Part shown: positions 53,988 to 62,934 of the stretch, in pieces
Numbering within the stretch: position 1 is the first letter of the stretch
Layout of the letters: the number at the start of each line of letters is the position of its first letter
Origin: Acidobacteriota bacterium
GTDB lineage: Bacteria; Acidobacteriota; Thermoanaerobaculia; Multivoradales; J023
Assembly: GCA_029263395.1 (NCBI GenBank)
Contig: JAJCXO010000080.1
Span: 1-64,000, forward strand
DNA length: 64,000 nt
Direction of reading: 5' to 3'
Position numbers and translations under genes: made by a program
The notes under the pieces: model-generated
What the model was told of the DNA's origin: nothing
The model's database searches: none
What the model saw: the letters and a program-made list of their open reading frames with translations, nothing else

Positions 53988-56104
53988 CGCCACCACCCAC
54001 TGGCCTTGAAGTATTCTGTGACATCGGTCTCGGCAAAGGTTGGCGTGCAACTCGCTACCGCTTCGAGGGTGATGTCGAGTGTACAGGTCTCAACAGTTTC
54101 CCCCGTTGGGTCACGCAGCTGCACCGTGTAACTATCCGGCGGCAATTCTAGGTACAGAGGAGTCTGTGCAAGGGGAGGGAGGTCCTTCAGGTAGCCTTTG
54201 GAGTCAGTAATCTCTGTGACTTCCGCCCACGGTGTTGCGTTGATTATGAGCGCGCCCAGCAGTGGCTGTGTTGTCGGCGGCAGATTCGCTACCGCAGCGA
54301 CTGATGACTCCGGCGCTTCGATTTCCGGCGGTGCTGAGCCAGACTCGCGCAAGGTAACCCAGCTGCCTACAAGTACCACCAGTGCGATAGCCGCTGCGAT
54401 TGCAGCCCATTTACGGCGGTCAATAGGCTGTCGAATCACAGTGCGATACGTATCGCTTCCTGTGGCCTCGGTGGGCTCGACGGACGACAATCGACTAGAC
54501 GGAGAGGCTTGCTTGCCCAGCGGCGGGCTCAAACGTTTAGCAGTAACTGGCGGCTGGGCTGAGGTCAGGGACGGCGCTGAAGCTTGAGCTGGAGCTAGTT
54601 TGGAGACTTGATTTTGCTTCGAGGCCCGTTTCTGGTTCGAGAGCTGATCGGCCGGCTTAGCACCAGAACTCTTTGGGCGCGGCACGGTCAGGGGGGACGT
54701 TGGACTGGGCCGCTGCGTGCTTGTAGCGTCTACCTCAGGAGCGGCCGGTATCTCGCTGAGAGTAGAGACCCCAGTCAAGTCTTGACGATTGATGGTCGCT
54801 TCCAGCTGTTCTTTAGCGGCTTCCAGCTTACCTTGTGCTACTAACTCGCTAATCTGGTTGGCAGTCGAGGTCAAGTCTGCTTCGAGTTCAGCGGGAGACG
54901 TATTTGAGGACACGATGGGAATCCGCTGCGTAGTCTGTACCGCCTCCGGCTCGAGGTTCTTGGCATCAAGAATTCTGGTTTTCAGCGCCGCATCTTCAGC
55001 CGATACGGCTGAAGGAATTGGCTGCGTGGTACCAGGCGCATCGGAGCGGGCGGCGATCGGTCGGGTAGAGTTTTCCGTCTTGGTATCACTCGGTGGTCGC
55101 AGGACGTCTCGAGCCGATGCAACTGTCGAGATCGTGTACTCACCGACCTTGCCTTCGAGCACCCCTTGGGTTGTCCGGCTAATGATGGTCGGCGACAACA
55201 CATCACTTGGCTCACTCAGGTTGGCCGCGGTCCGCGGATGTAATGCTGGAGATGTCGGGACGGTCTCCAGTGCAGGCCACTCTCCAGCCTCGATGTCAGC
55301 CTGAATCGCCTCGAGCTCGGGGATCAAGTCATGGAACGAGTCAAAGCGACGTTCTGGCTTCTTGTCGAGACAGCGGGCGATCAGGTCAGACAGAGGACTC
55401 GGGCATTCGGTCCACACCTCGGTCATCGGTTGCGGCACTTTGTAGAGGATTTGATAAACCAACGCTGACAACGTGCTGCCACGGAAGGGCCTTTCGTAGG
55501 TCAGCAGTTCGTAGGCGAGAACACCAAAGGAGAAGATGTCGGCCCGATGGTCGAGATCTGAGCCGCGGACCTGCTCGGGAGGAAGATAACTCGCGGTCCC
55601 CATGGTGACGCCCTTCTGCGTCAACTGAGTTTCTGCGCTGGCCAGCTTGGCGATGCCGAAATCCATGATCTTGACTTGACCGTCTTCGAGCACCCGGATG
55701 TTGCCAGGTTTGATGTCACGATGGATGACGCCTTCGGAGTGGGCATAACCCAGACCGCGGGCTACCTGCAGTAGGTACTCGAGGCGGGTGGATGGAGCGA
55801 GCGGAGTTCGCCGCTTGACGATCGGGCCGAGGTCTTCTCCAGAGAGGATCTCCTGCACCAGGTAAGGGATGTCCCCTTCGAAGCCAAACTCGTAGACCGT
55901 GACAATATGTTTGTGGACTAACCTGCCAGCGATTTCGGCTTCACGAAAGAAGCGTTGGCGCAAGCCTTCGTCTTCCACAGAGCAGATCTTGATCGCAACA
56001 TCTCGCTTGAGATAGGCGTCTCGCCCTTTGTAAACCACTCCAAAGCTCCCCTGGCCGAGCTTTCGAGTGATCTTGTACTTGCCGATCTGCTCAAAGGTGA
56101 TCAC
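53984..56104 (-). CDS. Transmembrane Ser/Thr protein kinase with PEGA-like C-terminus
   Basis: A 706-residue Hanks-type kinase. The kinase domain (about 8-270) is complete: GQGSFGVVYKG loop, VAIKIC Lys, VIHRDIKPGNIRVLEDG catalytic loop, IMDFGIAK and a GTASYLPPEQ activation segment. A long Pro/Ser/Thr-rich linker follows, then a single membrane helix near residue 580 (WAAIAAAIALVVLVGSWVTL). The outside part, about 100 residues, resembles a PEGA-type module ending CTPTFAETDVTEYF. The start is a GTG with GAGG five bases before it; TATGAT lies nine bases upstream. It follows the Nudix gene by 51 bases. Confidence 0.93.
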   Translation of the reverse strand: MITFEQIGKYKITRKLGQGSFGVVYKGRDAYLKRDVAIKICSVEDEGLRQRFFREAEIAGRLVHKHIVTVYEFGFEGDIPYLVQEILSGEDLGPIVKRRTPLAPSTRLEYLLQVARGLGYAHSEGVIHRDIKPGNIRVLEDGQVKIMDFGIAKLASAETQLTQKGVTMGTASYLPPEQVRGSDLDHRADIFSFGVLAYELLTYERPFRGSTLSALVYQILYKVPQPMTEVWTECPSPLSDLIARCLDKKPERRFDSFHDLIPELEAIQADIEAGEWPALETVPTSPALHPRTAANLSEPSDVLSPTIISRTTQGVLEGKVGEYTISTVASARDVLRPPSDTKTENSTRPIAARSDAPGTTQPIPSAVSAEDAALKTRILDAKNLEPEAVQTTQRIPIVSSNTSPAELEADLTSTANQISELVAQGKLEAAKEQLEATINRQDLTGVSTLSEIPAAPEVDATSTQRPSPTSPLTVPRPKSSGAKPADQLSNQKRASKQNQVSKLAPAQASAPSLTSAQPPVTAKRLSPPLGKQASPSSRLSSVEPTEATGSDTYRTVIRQPIDRRKWAAIAAAIALVVLVGSWVTLRESGSAPPEIEAPESSVAAVANLPPTTQPLLGALIINATPWAEVTEITDSKGYLKDLPPLAQTPLYLELPPDSYTVQLRDPTGETVETCTLDITLEAVASCTPTFAETDVTEYFKASGWWR

Positions 56105-56155
56105 AGTAGCCTCATCATACCATCGTGGCAGTTCTTGCTGGACTCCGACAGGCGG

Positions 56156-56734
56156 TCAGGATTGTCTATGGCCTGCAAGTTCCAACCACTGAAAAGCTGC
56201 CACCACCAGTGAATGTGTGATCCGTCCTTGCCGCATCAGCCCAGGGATTTGGCTCAGCGGTATTTCAACGACAGTCAGGTCCTCACCTTCATCGGGCGAA
56301 GGCTCTGCAGTCTTGCGCGCACCAGTGATCAACCAGGTCGAGCAGGCGTTATTCTGGATGGCCGGGTTAGGGTGTACGGTACCCAGGTGCACCGGCATTT
56401 CGCCGGTATAGCCAGTCTCTTCGACTAACTCTCTAGCTGCGGCAGTGGCTGGGTCCTCATCCGGTTCGAGCACCCCGCCTGGAATCTCGTGGGTGATTGC
56501 GTCGAGACCGTGCCGGTATTGCGACACCAAGATCACCTTATCGTCCGGCGTCAGAGCGATCACGTTGGCCCAGTCGGGAATATGTAGGACTTGGTACTTG
56601 CCCTCTCGACCAGTGCGGGGCGATAACCGGGTGACTTCCTGCAGACTGAAGACGCCGCGGGCAATCAACTCACCGGTTTCGAGGGTTGGCCAGGGGCGTG
56701 GGACGGGCCAGTTCTCAGGAGATTTAGTGCTCAT
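56156..56734 (-). CDS. Nudix hydrolase, ADP-ribose pyrophosphatase-like
   Basis: A 192-residue Nudix enzyme. The Nudix box is complete (GGVLEPDEDPATAAARELVEETGY): the Gly, the Arg-Glu and the paired Glu metal ligands are present. The region before it (VILVSQYRHGLDAITHEIPGG) and the following MPVHLGTVHPNPAIQNN segment resemble ADP-ribose or sugar-nucleotide pyrophosphatases. It likely hydrolyses an NDP-X substrate in the cytoplasm. It precedes the kinase on the same strand. Confidence 0.9.
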   Translation of the reverse strand: MSTKSPENWPVPRPWPTLETGELIARGVFSLQEVTRLSPRTGREGKYQVLHIPDWANVIALTPDDKVILVSQYRHGLDAITHEIPGGVLEPDEDPATAAARELVEETGYTGEMPVHLGTVHPNPAIQNNACSTWLITGARKTAEPSPDEGEDLTVVEIPLSQIPGLMRQGRITHSLVVAAFQWLELAGHRQS

Positions 56735-56758
56735 TTTGGGATCCTAAGCTAATAGTGT

Positions 56759-56805
56759 GGCCCCGCGGAGTGCGCGGGCCTTGGAGCACCACCTACCTTG
56801 GTAGG
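56759..56805 (+). promoter_or_regulatory. Two hairpins in the Nudix/symporter divergent region
   Basis: GGCCCCGCG at 56759-56767 pairs with CGCGGGCC at 56773-56780, and CCTACC at 56792-56797 pairs with GGTAGG at 56800-56805. They lie between the divergent Nudix and symporter starts and may be part of the symporter leader. The rest of the 196-base gap shows no other clear signal. Confidence 0.3.
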
Positions 56806-56930
56806 CAACACCGGCTGGCAGCTCCGCACTAGCTCGCCAGACTTAGCGGCTTACGGGGCAGTGCCCAGTGTGGGTCTTGGTCGTCGATGTACTTGCAGTC
56901 ACTGGCCGCATGCCATAACGTCTCAGCGCA

Positions 56931-58190
56931 ATGGAAAGCACTTACAATTTACCATGGTATGGGCGCTTGCATTGGCAAGTCTTCATAGCGATGTTCCTCG
57001 GCACCATTGCGGGACTCATCGGTGGACCGGAGCTAGTCCCGAAAGTCGGCTGGCTTGGCGAGATCTTCATCAAATTGCTGAGGATGATGATTGTTCCGCT
57101 GGTCTTGACCTCGATCATTTCCGGTGTTGCGTCGGTCGGCGGTGGCCGCAGTTTTGGCCGACTGTTCGGCAAGACGCTCGGCTACTACATCCTCACCAGC
57201 GGCTTGGCCGCGATGACCGGACTCATGTTGGTCAACTTGATCAATCCGGGAGTAGGAGCGACCTTTGCCGGAGTCGAAGGCGCAGAGTTACCGGAGCTGA
57301 CCACGGCAACATCCCCCAAGGATTTGTTGCTCGATATTGTGCCGTCGAACGTGATTGCGGCTGCGGCTTCAGGCAAGATGCTGGCCGTCATCTTCTTTGC
57401 AATTGTCTTCGGCATGACCATCGGTGGGTTGCCGACCAAGCAGCGTGACGTGCTGACGTCATTTTTCGACGCCGCGTTTCACGCCATGATGAGGATGACC
57501 AGCGGCATCATCAAGTTTGCACCGATCGGTGTCTTTGGATTGATCGTGCGGGTAGTTGGTGCCACTGGTTTCGCCAGTTTCAAGGCACTCGGGCTTTACA
57601 TGCTCACCATTGCCTCCGGGTTGATTATTCATCTCTTCGTGACGTTGCCCCTGCTGCTGATTGTGCTCGGGAGGATCCGTCCATGGATCCACTTCCGGAA
57701 CATGATTGAGCCAATGGTGATGGCGTTCTCGACCAGTTCTTCCGCCGCCACGTTACCGGTCACGCTCAATGCAGTCGAAAAGAAAGTTGGCGTGTCGAAC
57801 AAGGTGTCTTCGTTTGTGCTGCCGATGGGTTCCACGGTCAATATGGACGGCACAGCGCTTTATGAGTGTGCCGGAGTACTCTTCATTGCGCAGGTCCTGG
57901 GAGTAGACCTCAGCCTTATGCAACAGGGTGTGGTCGTCTTGACGGCGCTGTTGGCATCGATTGGCGCCGCGGCGGTGCCGTCCGCTGGCCTGGTAATCAT
58001 CTTCCTGGTGCTAGATGCCGTTGGTCTGCGAGGGCCGGAAGTAGATGCGATCGTGGGGGCAATGTTTGCTATCGATCGTCCGCTGGATATGGGCCGAACC
58101 GTCGTCAATATCTTCAGCGACTCTTGTGGAGCGGCGATTATCGCCCGCTCTGAAGGTGAGGACAACGTCGATACGGAGGTTGTGGTTTGA
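56931..58190 (+). CDS. Dicarboxylate/amino acid:cation symporter (GltP/DctA family)
   Basis: A 419-residue DAACS-family secondary transporter for glutamate, aspartate or C4-dicarboxylates, driven by Na+ or H+. The family motifs are in order: the Ser-rich hairpin STSSSAATLP, the TM7 motif VLPMGSTVNMDGTALYE, and the TM8 motif DRPLDMGRTVVNIFSDSCGA, whose Asp residues bind cation and substrate. The usual Gly-Asp after NxxG is replaced by Ser-Asp. No clear ribosome binding site is visible. The next gene begins within its stop. Confidence 0.94.
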   Translation: MESTYNLPWYGRLHWQVFIAMFLGTIAGLIGGPELVPKVGWLGEIFIKLLRMMIVPLVLTSIISGVASVGGGRSFGRLFGKTLGYYILTSGLAAMTGLMLVNLINPGVGATFAGVEGAELPELTTATSPKDLLLDIVPSNVIAAAASGKMLAVIFFAIVFGMTIGGLPTKQRDVLTSFFDAAFHAMMRMTSGIIKFAPIGVFGLIVRVVGATGFASFKALGLYMLTIASGLIIHLFVTLPLLLIVLGRIRPWIHFRNMIEPMVMAFSTSSSAATLPVTLNAVEKKVGVSNKVSSFVLPMGSTVNMDGTALYECAGVLFIAQVLGVDLSLMQQGVVVLTALLASIGAAAVPSAGLVIIFLVLDAVGLRGPEVDAIVGAMFAIDRPLDMGRTVVNIFSDSCGAAIIARSEGEDNVDTEVVV

Positions 58191-59008
58191 GCCGGCTCAG
58201 TATGAAACGTGTTCTTATCACCGGCTCAGCTCAAGGATTGGGGCTGGCGATGGCCCACCGTTTCGCCGGGGAAGGGGCTGAAATTGTCCTCACCGACCTG
58301 GACGCGGCCGCATTGGAAACGGCACGCGACGAATTGACCAGCGCCGGTGGGAGATGTCGATCGTATGTTCTCGACGTGACCGATATTGACGCGATCGAAG
58401 ACGTCCGAGCTGAGTTGCATCACGATGCCGGAGCGATCGATCTTTTGGTCAACAACGCCGGCGTTGTTTTCGGCGGCAACTTCTTGGATGTGCCGTTGGC
58501 TCGGCATCAGTTGACCTATCGCGTCAATGTCGAAGGGGTCGTCGCGATGACCCACGCTTTTCTTCCCGACATCATTGCGTCTCCTGGTGGTCACCTGGTT
58601 TTCATCGCTAGCGCGTCGGGTTACGTTGGACTGCCCAAGGGGTCGACCTATGCCTCTAGCAAATGGGCCGCAATCGGCTTCGCTGAATCGATCCGTGCCG
58701 AGCTCAAACAACTCGGGCACCGCAAGGTCGGGGTGACGACGGTGTGCCCGACCTATATCAACACGGGCATGTTCGAAGGTGCTGCGCCACCCAAGACGAC
58801 GACGATGCTGGATGCCTCACAGATCGCTGAAAAAGTTGTTGAGGCTGTCAAGCGGCGTCGGGTGTGGGTCAGGGAACCATGGATCGCCAAGATTACGCCA
58901 CTGCTCAAACATGGACTACCTACACCGATCTCCGATTATTTGAGCGATGCATTCGGGGCCACTTCCAGCCTAGACCATTGGCAAGGCCACGGTAAATCCG
59001 AGACCTGA
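58187..59008 (+). CDS. Short-chain dehydrogenase/reductase
   Basis: A classical SDR of 273 residues if started at the TTG at 58187, which overlaps the symporter stop and has GGAGG seven bases upstream; an ATG at 58202 would shorten it by five residues. The cofactor loop reads TGSAQGLG, followed by NNAG and the catalytic Ser/Tyr/Lys (SASGYVGLPKGSTYASSKWA). It resembles DltE/SDR-family acyl or retinol-type reductases; the substrate is unknown. It is followed, without a gap, by the TraB-family gene. Confidence 0.9.
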   Translation: MSRLSMKRVLITGSAQGLGLAMAHRFAGEGAEIVLTDLDAAALETARDELTSAGGRCRSYVLDVTDIDAIEDVRAELHHDAGAIDLLVNNAGVVFGGNFLDVPLARHQLTYRVNVEGVVAMTHAFLPDIIASPGGHLVFIASASGYVGLPKGSTYASSKWAAIGFAESIRAELKQLGHRKVGVTTVCPTYINTGMFEGAAPPKTTTMLDASQIAEKVVEAVKRRRVWVREPWIAKITPLLKHGLPTPISDYLSDAFGATSSLDHWQGHGKSET

Positions 59009-59025
59009 GCACAGGAGCGCCGGAG

Positions 59026-60237
59026 CTGAACACGGAGTCACCGGTCGCGCCGAGTAGCGCTGCGCCCGAACCCTACCCACAGGAGGTCCGATTCCTCGAC
59101 CTCGATGGCCGCCAGTTCATTCTGGTCGGGACGGCTCATGTATCCCGAAGCTCGGTTGACCTAGTTCGGAGAGTGATCGAAACCGAGACGCCGGATTGCG
59201 TCTGCGTTGAACTTGATCCACAGCGTTACGAGTCCCTTGCCAAGGCTCAGAAGTGGGAGGCGCTCGATCTCAAGCAGATCATCCGCTCGAAGCAACTGCC
59301 AACACTGTTGATGAACCTGTTGTTGGCTGGCTATCAGAAGCGCCTGGGTGGAGATCTAGGGGTTCAACCGGGTAGTGAGTTGCTCGAAGCAACGCGGGTC
59401 GCCGAAGCACATGGTATTCCGACCGAGCTCTGTGATCGCGACGTCCGGGTCACTCTTCGTCGAGCGAGCCACGCGACGTCGTTTTTTCGCAAGATTGTCT
59501 TGTTCTCCGAACTGTTGGTTGCAACCTTTGAGAATCCGGAGATCTCGGAAGAGCAACTCGAAGAGCTCAAAGAACAGGATGTGTTGAGTGAGTTGATGGA
59601 CGATCTAGGTCGGCATCTGCCAGCGCTGAAGCGTGTCTTGATCGACGAGCGAGATTCCTATCTTGCCGAGCGTATCCGGCGCGCTCCGGGCCAGCGGGTC
59701 GTGGCGGTCGTCGGTGCTGGGCATCTCGAAGGAATCGTGCGGGCCCTGTCAGAAGGTGAAGAGGTCGACCTGGAAGCTTTGTGCGAGATACCGTCGGTGT
59801 CGCCAACTTGGAAGCTCTTCGCCTGGGGTATACCGTTGGTGATTCTGAGCGCATTGGCGTGGATCGGTTGGACTCAGGGCGCTGAGAGGATGGGCGAGGA
59901 TCTCCTGTTCTGGGTGTTGGTCAACAGCATTCCGACGGCGATAGGTGCGGCTATCGCCCTGGGCCATCCGCTGACTATCCTGGCGGGTTTTGTTGCGGCG
60001 CCGATAACAAGCTTGACGCCCGTTGTGGGCGCGCACTACATCACAGCCTTTGTACAGGCGTACATCAGGCCTCCCGTCGTCAAAGAATTCCAGACGGTGG
60101 GTGACGATATCTTGGTGCTCGGGAAGTGGTGGCAGAACAAGCTCCTCAAGGTGTTTCTGGCGTTTGTCTTACCGGCGTTGGGGAGTGTGCTCGGAACCTT
60201 GATCGGAGGCGGTAAGATCTTCTCTAGCCTCTTCTGA
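59026..60237 (+). CDS. TraB/PrgY family membrane protein with an apparent CTG start
   Basis: A protein of about 403 residues related to TraB/PrgY (pheromone shutdown) proteins, a putative metalloprotease-like fold related to GumN/Tiki. The family's opening motif, FILVGTAHVSRSSVDLVRRV, is encoded at 59116-59175, before the first GTG (59173) in this frame. Upstream, back to the in-frame stop at 58993, there is no ATG, GTG or TTG. CTG at 59026 has AGGAG nine bases upstream; CTG at 59005 overlaps the SDR stop. The second motif GAGHLEGIVRAL and a conserved Glu in VCVELDPQRYESL are present. Three to four C-terminal membrane helices follow (about 260-400). Confidence 0.85.
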   Translation: MNTESPVAPSSAAPEPYPQEVRFLDLDGRQFILVGTAHVSRSSVDLVRRVIETETPDCVCVELDPQRYESLAKAQKWEALDLKQIIRSKQLPTLLMNLLLAGYQKRLGGDLGVQPGSELLEATRVAEAHGIPTELCDRDVRVTLRRASHATSFFRKIVLFSELLVATFENPEISEEQLEELKEQDVLSELMDDLGRHLPALKRVLIDERDSYLAERIRRAPGQRVVAVVGAGHLEGIVRALSEGEEVDLEALCEIPSVSPTWKLFAWGIPLVILSALAWIGWTQGAERMGEDLLFWVLVNSIPTAIGAAIALGHPLTILAGFVAAPITSLTPVVGAHYITAFVQAYIRPPVVKEFQTVGDDILVLGKWWQNKLLKVFLAFVLPALGSVLGTLIGGGKIFSSLF

Positions 60238-60338
60238 CGAAGGCTCCAAAAGGCGTTGAAATCCTAGCCCAAGGTTGGGGCGGGAGAGTCTTTCCGATTC
60301 CAAGGGTTTCGGAAATCACGGCAGAGCTGGCAAGAGAC

Positions 60339-62930
60339 ATGCAGAAACAGATCTCACATTTCAAGATCCTCGATGAGATTGGCTCTGGGGGGATGGGTGT
60401 GGTCTACCGCGCCCGAGATCTGAGACTGCGGCGCTCCGTGGCACTCAAGGTGCTACCAGCAGGAGCTTTCGCCGAACCGATGATCCGTGAGCGTTTGATG
60501 CGAGAGGCACAAACGGCGTCGTCACTGAACCATCCTCACATCGTTACCGTTTTTGAAATTCACTCAGCTGGCGATCGTGATTTTATTGCGATGGAGTTTG
60601 TCGAAGGCCAGTCCCTCGACCGCTTGATCGGGGATGAAGGGCTGCCCCTCGAGCAAGCATTGCGTTACGGTATTCAGATCGCGGATGGCCTTTCCTGTGC
60701 ACACGAACATGGCGTCATCCATCGTGATCTGAAACCACAGAACGTCATGATCACACCGAGTGACGGTGTCAAGATTCTGGACTTTGGACTGGCCAAGCGG
60801 TTCGTTCCTTTGGGCTTCGAGGCAGCCGCTGACAACTCGAGCCTGCATCCCGGGCTGGTGACGCTCACCGCACCAGGGGTCAAAGTCGGAACGCCGGCCT
60901 ACATGTCCCCTGAGCAGATCGAGAGTCGGCCGATCGACGCCCGCAGTGACATTTTCTCGTTCGGCTGTTTGCTTTACCAGATGTTGACCGGGGTGACACC
61001 GTTCAGTCGTCGTAATGCGATCTTGATCTTCAAGGCTGTTCTGAGTGATCAGCCGGAGTCGCTGCGCAGCCTTAAGCCAAAGTTGCCGGTTCGCCTCGAG
61101 AAGATTCTGTCTAGAGCGATGGAGAAAGTGCCGGAAGACCGCTACCAAAGCATGGACGAACTTCTGGCGCAGTTGGAATCGCTGCATGATGCCCTCTACG
61201 GTACTGGCATCCATGCATTGCGCTCGGGAAATATTCCCGCGCCGATCGTTCCTCGCCGTTCACGGCCATGGCAACTGGCATTGACGCTCGCTGGCATCGC
61301 CGCGGCTGTTATCTTGATCTGGTTCGTGTTTGCGACCTCCCGACCGCCAACGTTGACCAACCATCGGTTGATCTCGGCCTTACCTGGATATCAGGCCAGC
61401 TTTTCACCGACCGGTGATGAGATAACGTTCGTCGGCCGAGATCGCGATGGAGTAGCCCAGATTTGGACTCAGTCCATGATGGGTGGTCTGCCGGTGCAGC
61501 GCACCATGGAGGGTTTTGCTAGCGAAGGCCCGCTGTGGCTGACGCCAAATCGACTGCTATTCGGTGTACACGGGGCTGGTATTTGGTCGGCATCCTTGGA
61601 CTCGGATGATCAACCGAGCCAGTTCCTCGAGTTGGGCTCGAATCTTCGGCTGGATCACAACCGTCGACAGTTGGTTATGGAGCATCAGGGAGACATCTGG
61701 CTAGTTGATGCTGGTGGCAACGATCTCGAGCTAGCGAGTGCTATTCCGACAGCTTTCTTCGCCCGCTGGGTGGCGCGATCCCCAGCCTTTTCTCCAGATG
61801 GCCAGTCCCTGGTCTATTTTCAGCCGGAGGTCGGCTCGGTAGGCAGTCTGTGGGTGTCTCCGGTGGTCGGTGGTCAACCTCGCCGATTGGTCGAGAGTTC
61901 GTTTTCAGGCGGTGATCCGGTTTGGACTCCCGACGGACGCTGGATTGTTTTCTCGGCTGATCTGGCTGGCGAAACCAATTTGTGGTGTGTTTCGGCGCAG
62001 GGCGGAAAGCCGCGGCGGCTGACGCGCGAGGCCGGTCGGCATACCGAACCGGCGCTAGCTCCCGACGGCCAGAAGCTGGTCTATACCCTGTCCTACCCTT
62101 CGTTTTCTCTGAGGATACGCCCGGCCGACGGCAGTAGCGACAAGGTGCTCTTCGAAAGCCACTTCGAGATCGTTATGCCGACCGTGTCACCAGATGGTGA
62201 GCGGGTTGCTTTTTTTTCGCCGGCCGGTCGAGCAGTCCACATCTTCGTGATCGGTATCGATGGCCAAGGGTTGCGGCAAGTCACCCAGGGTGAGGGCGAG
62301 AAGAACCTGTTGCCGCAATGGTCCGCTGACGGTTCAAGTCTCTATTTTTATCAAGAGCAGCCTAGCGCTAGCTTTCGCGTCGTGGCGCAGGGAGGTGGCG
62401 AGAGCCACGAAGTCTTGTCCGGTTGGTCTCTGAAGACCCACTACGATACCGCGGTAGATCCTAGCGGGCAGCGCGTGGTCTACACGCCGCTTACCATGGG
62501 GAAGCCCGGAGGTTTGCGGGTGAGAGACCTTGACAGCGATCAGGAGCAGAGACTGACGGTCAGTCTAAGGTCACCTCGTTGGTCGCCGAGTGGCGGTTTG
62601 ATCTTGGGCTCGGACGATAATGATCGAATCGTACTTTGCTCAGTGTCGGGCGCTACTTGCCGCGACCTGGTTGACGGCCTCTATCCGCGCTGGCAGCCGG
62701 ACGGGGATTCGATCACCTTCGTTCACCGCGCTGCGGTCAATTCACGCCACAATGTTATTGAGGTGGAGCTTCGCGGCCTTCAGCTCGAGAGTCTCGAACA
62801 GCGGTCGATTGCTGTCATCAGTGCCCTTGGACCGCTGTCTTTTGGCTACGATCTCTTGTCTGACGGGAGTGTCATCTGGAATCACCTGGACGCCGGACGC
62901 AGCGAGTTGTGGATGGCGGACGTAAACTAG
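60339..62930 (+). CDS. Ser/Thr protein kinase with TolB/PD40 beta-propeller sensor
   Basis: An 863-residue receptor-type kinase. The cytoplasmic kinase domain (about 8-285) has GSGGMGVVYRA, VALKVL, VIHRDLKPQNVMI, ILDFGLAKR and GTPAYMSPEQ, all intact; the activation loop carries an insertion of about 25 residues. One membrane helix follows (LALTLAGIAAAVILIWFVFA, about 310-330). The extracytoplasmic part has repeated PD40/TolB-type blades (SPTGDEITFVGRDRDG, SPDGQSLVYFQPE, TPDGRWIVFSADLAGETNLW, APDGQKLVYTLS, SPDGERVAFFSPAG). This architecture is very common in Acidobacteriota. It lies 101 bases after the TraB gene. Confidence 0.94.
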   Translation: MQKQISHFKILDEIGSGGMGVVYRARDLRLRRSVALKVLPAGAFAEPMIRERLMREAQTASSLNHPHIVTVFEIHSAGDRDFIAMEFVEGQSLDRLIGDEGLPLEQALRYGIQIADGLSCAHEHGVIHRDLKPQNVMITPSDGVKILDFGLAKRFVPLGFEAAADNSSLHPGLVTLTAPGVKVGTPAYMSPEQIESRPIDARSDIFSFGCLLYQMLTGVTPFSRRNAILIFKAVLSDQPESLRSLKPKLPVRLEKILSRAMEKVPEDRYQSMDELLAQLESLHDALYGTGIHALRSGNIPAPIVPRRSRPWQLALTLAGIAAAVILIWFVFATSRPPTLTNHRLISALPGYQASFSPTGDEITFVGRDRDGVAQIWTQSMMGGLPVQRTMEGFASEGPLWLTPNRLLFGVHGAGIWSASLDSDDQPSQFLELGSNLRLDHNRRQLVMEHQGDIWLVDAGGNDLELASAIPTAFFARWVARSPAFSPDGQSLVYFQPEVGSVGSLWVSPVVGGQPRRLVESSFSGGDPVWTPDGRWIVFSADLAGETNLWCVSAQGGKPRRLTREAGRHTEPALAPDGQKLVYTLSYPSFSLRIRPADGSSDKVLFESHFEIVMPTVSPDGERVAFFSPAGRAVHIFVIGIDGQGLRQVTQGEGEKNLLPQWSADGSSLYFYQEQPSASFRVVAQGGGESHEVLSGWSLKTHYDTAVDPSGQRVVYTPLTMGKPGGLRVRDLDSDQEQRLTVSLRSPRWSPSGGLILGSDDNDRIVLCSVSGATCRDLVDGLYPRWQPDGDSITFVHRAAVNSRHNVIEVELRGLQLESLEQRSIAVISALGPLSFGYDLLSDGSVIWNHLDAGRSELWMADVN

Positions 62931-62934
62931 GCTC

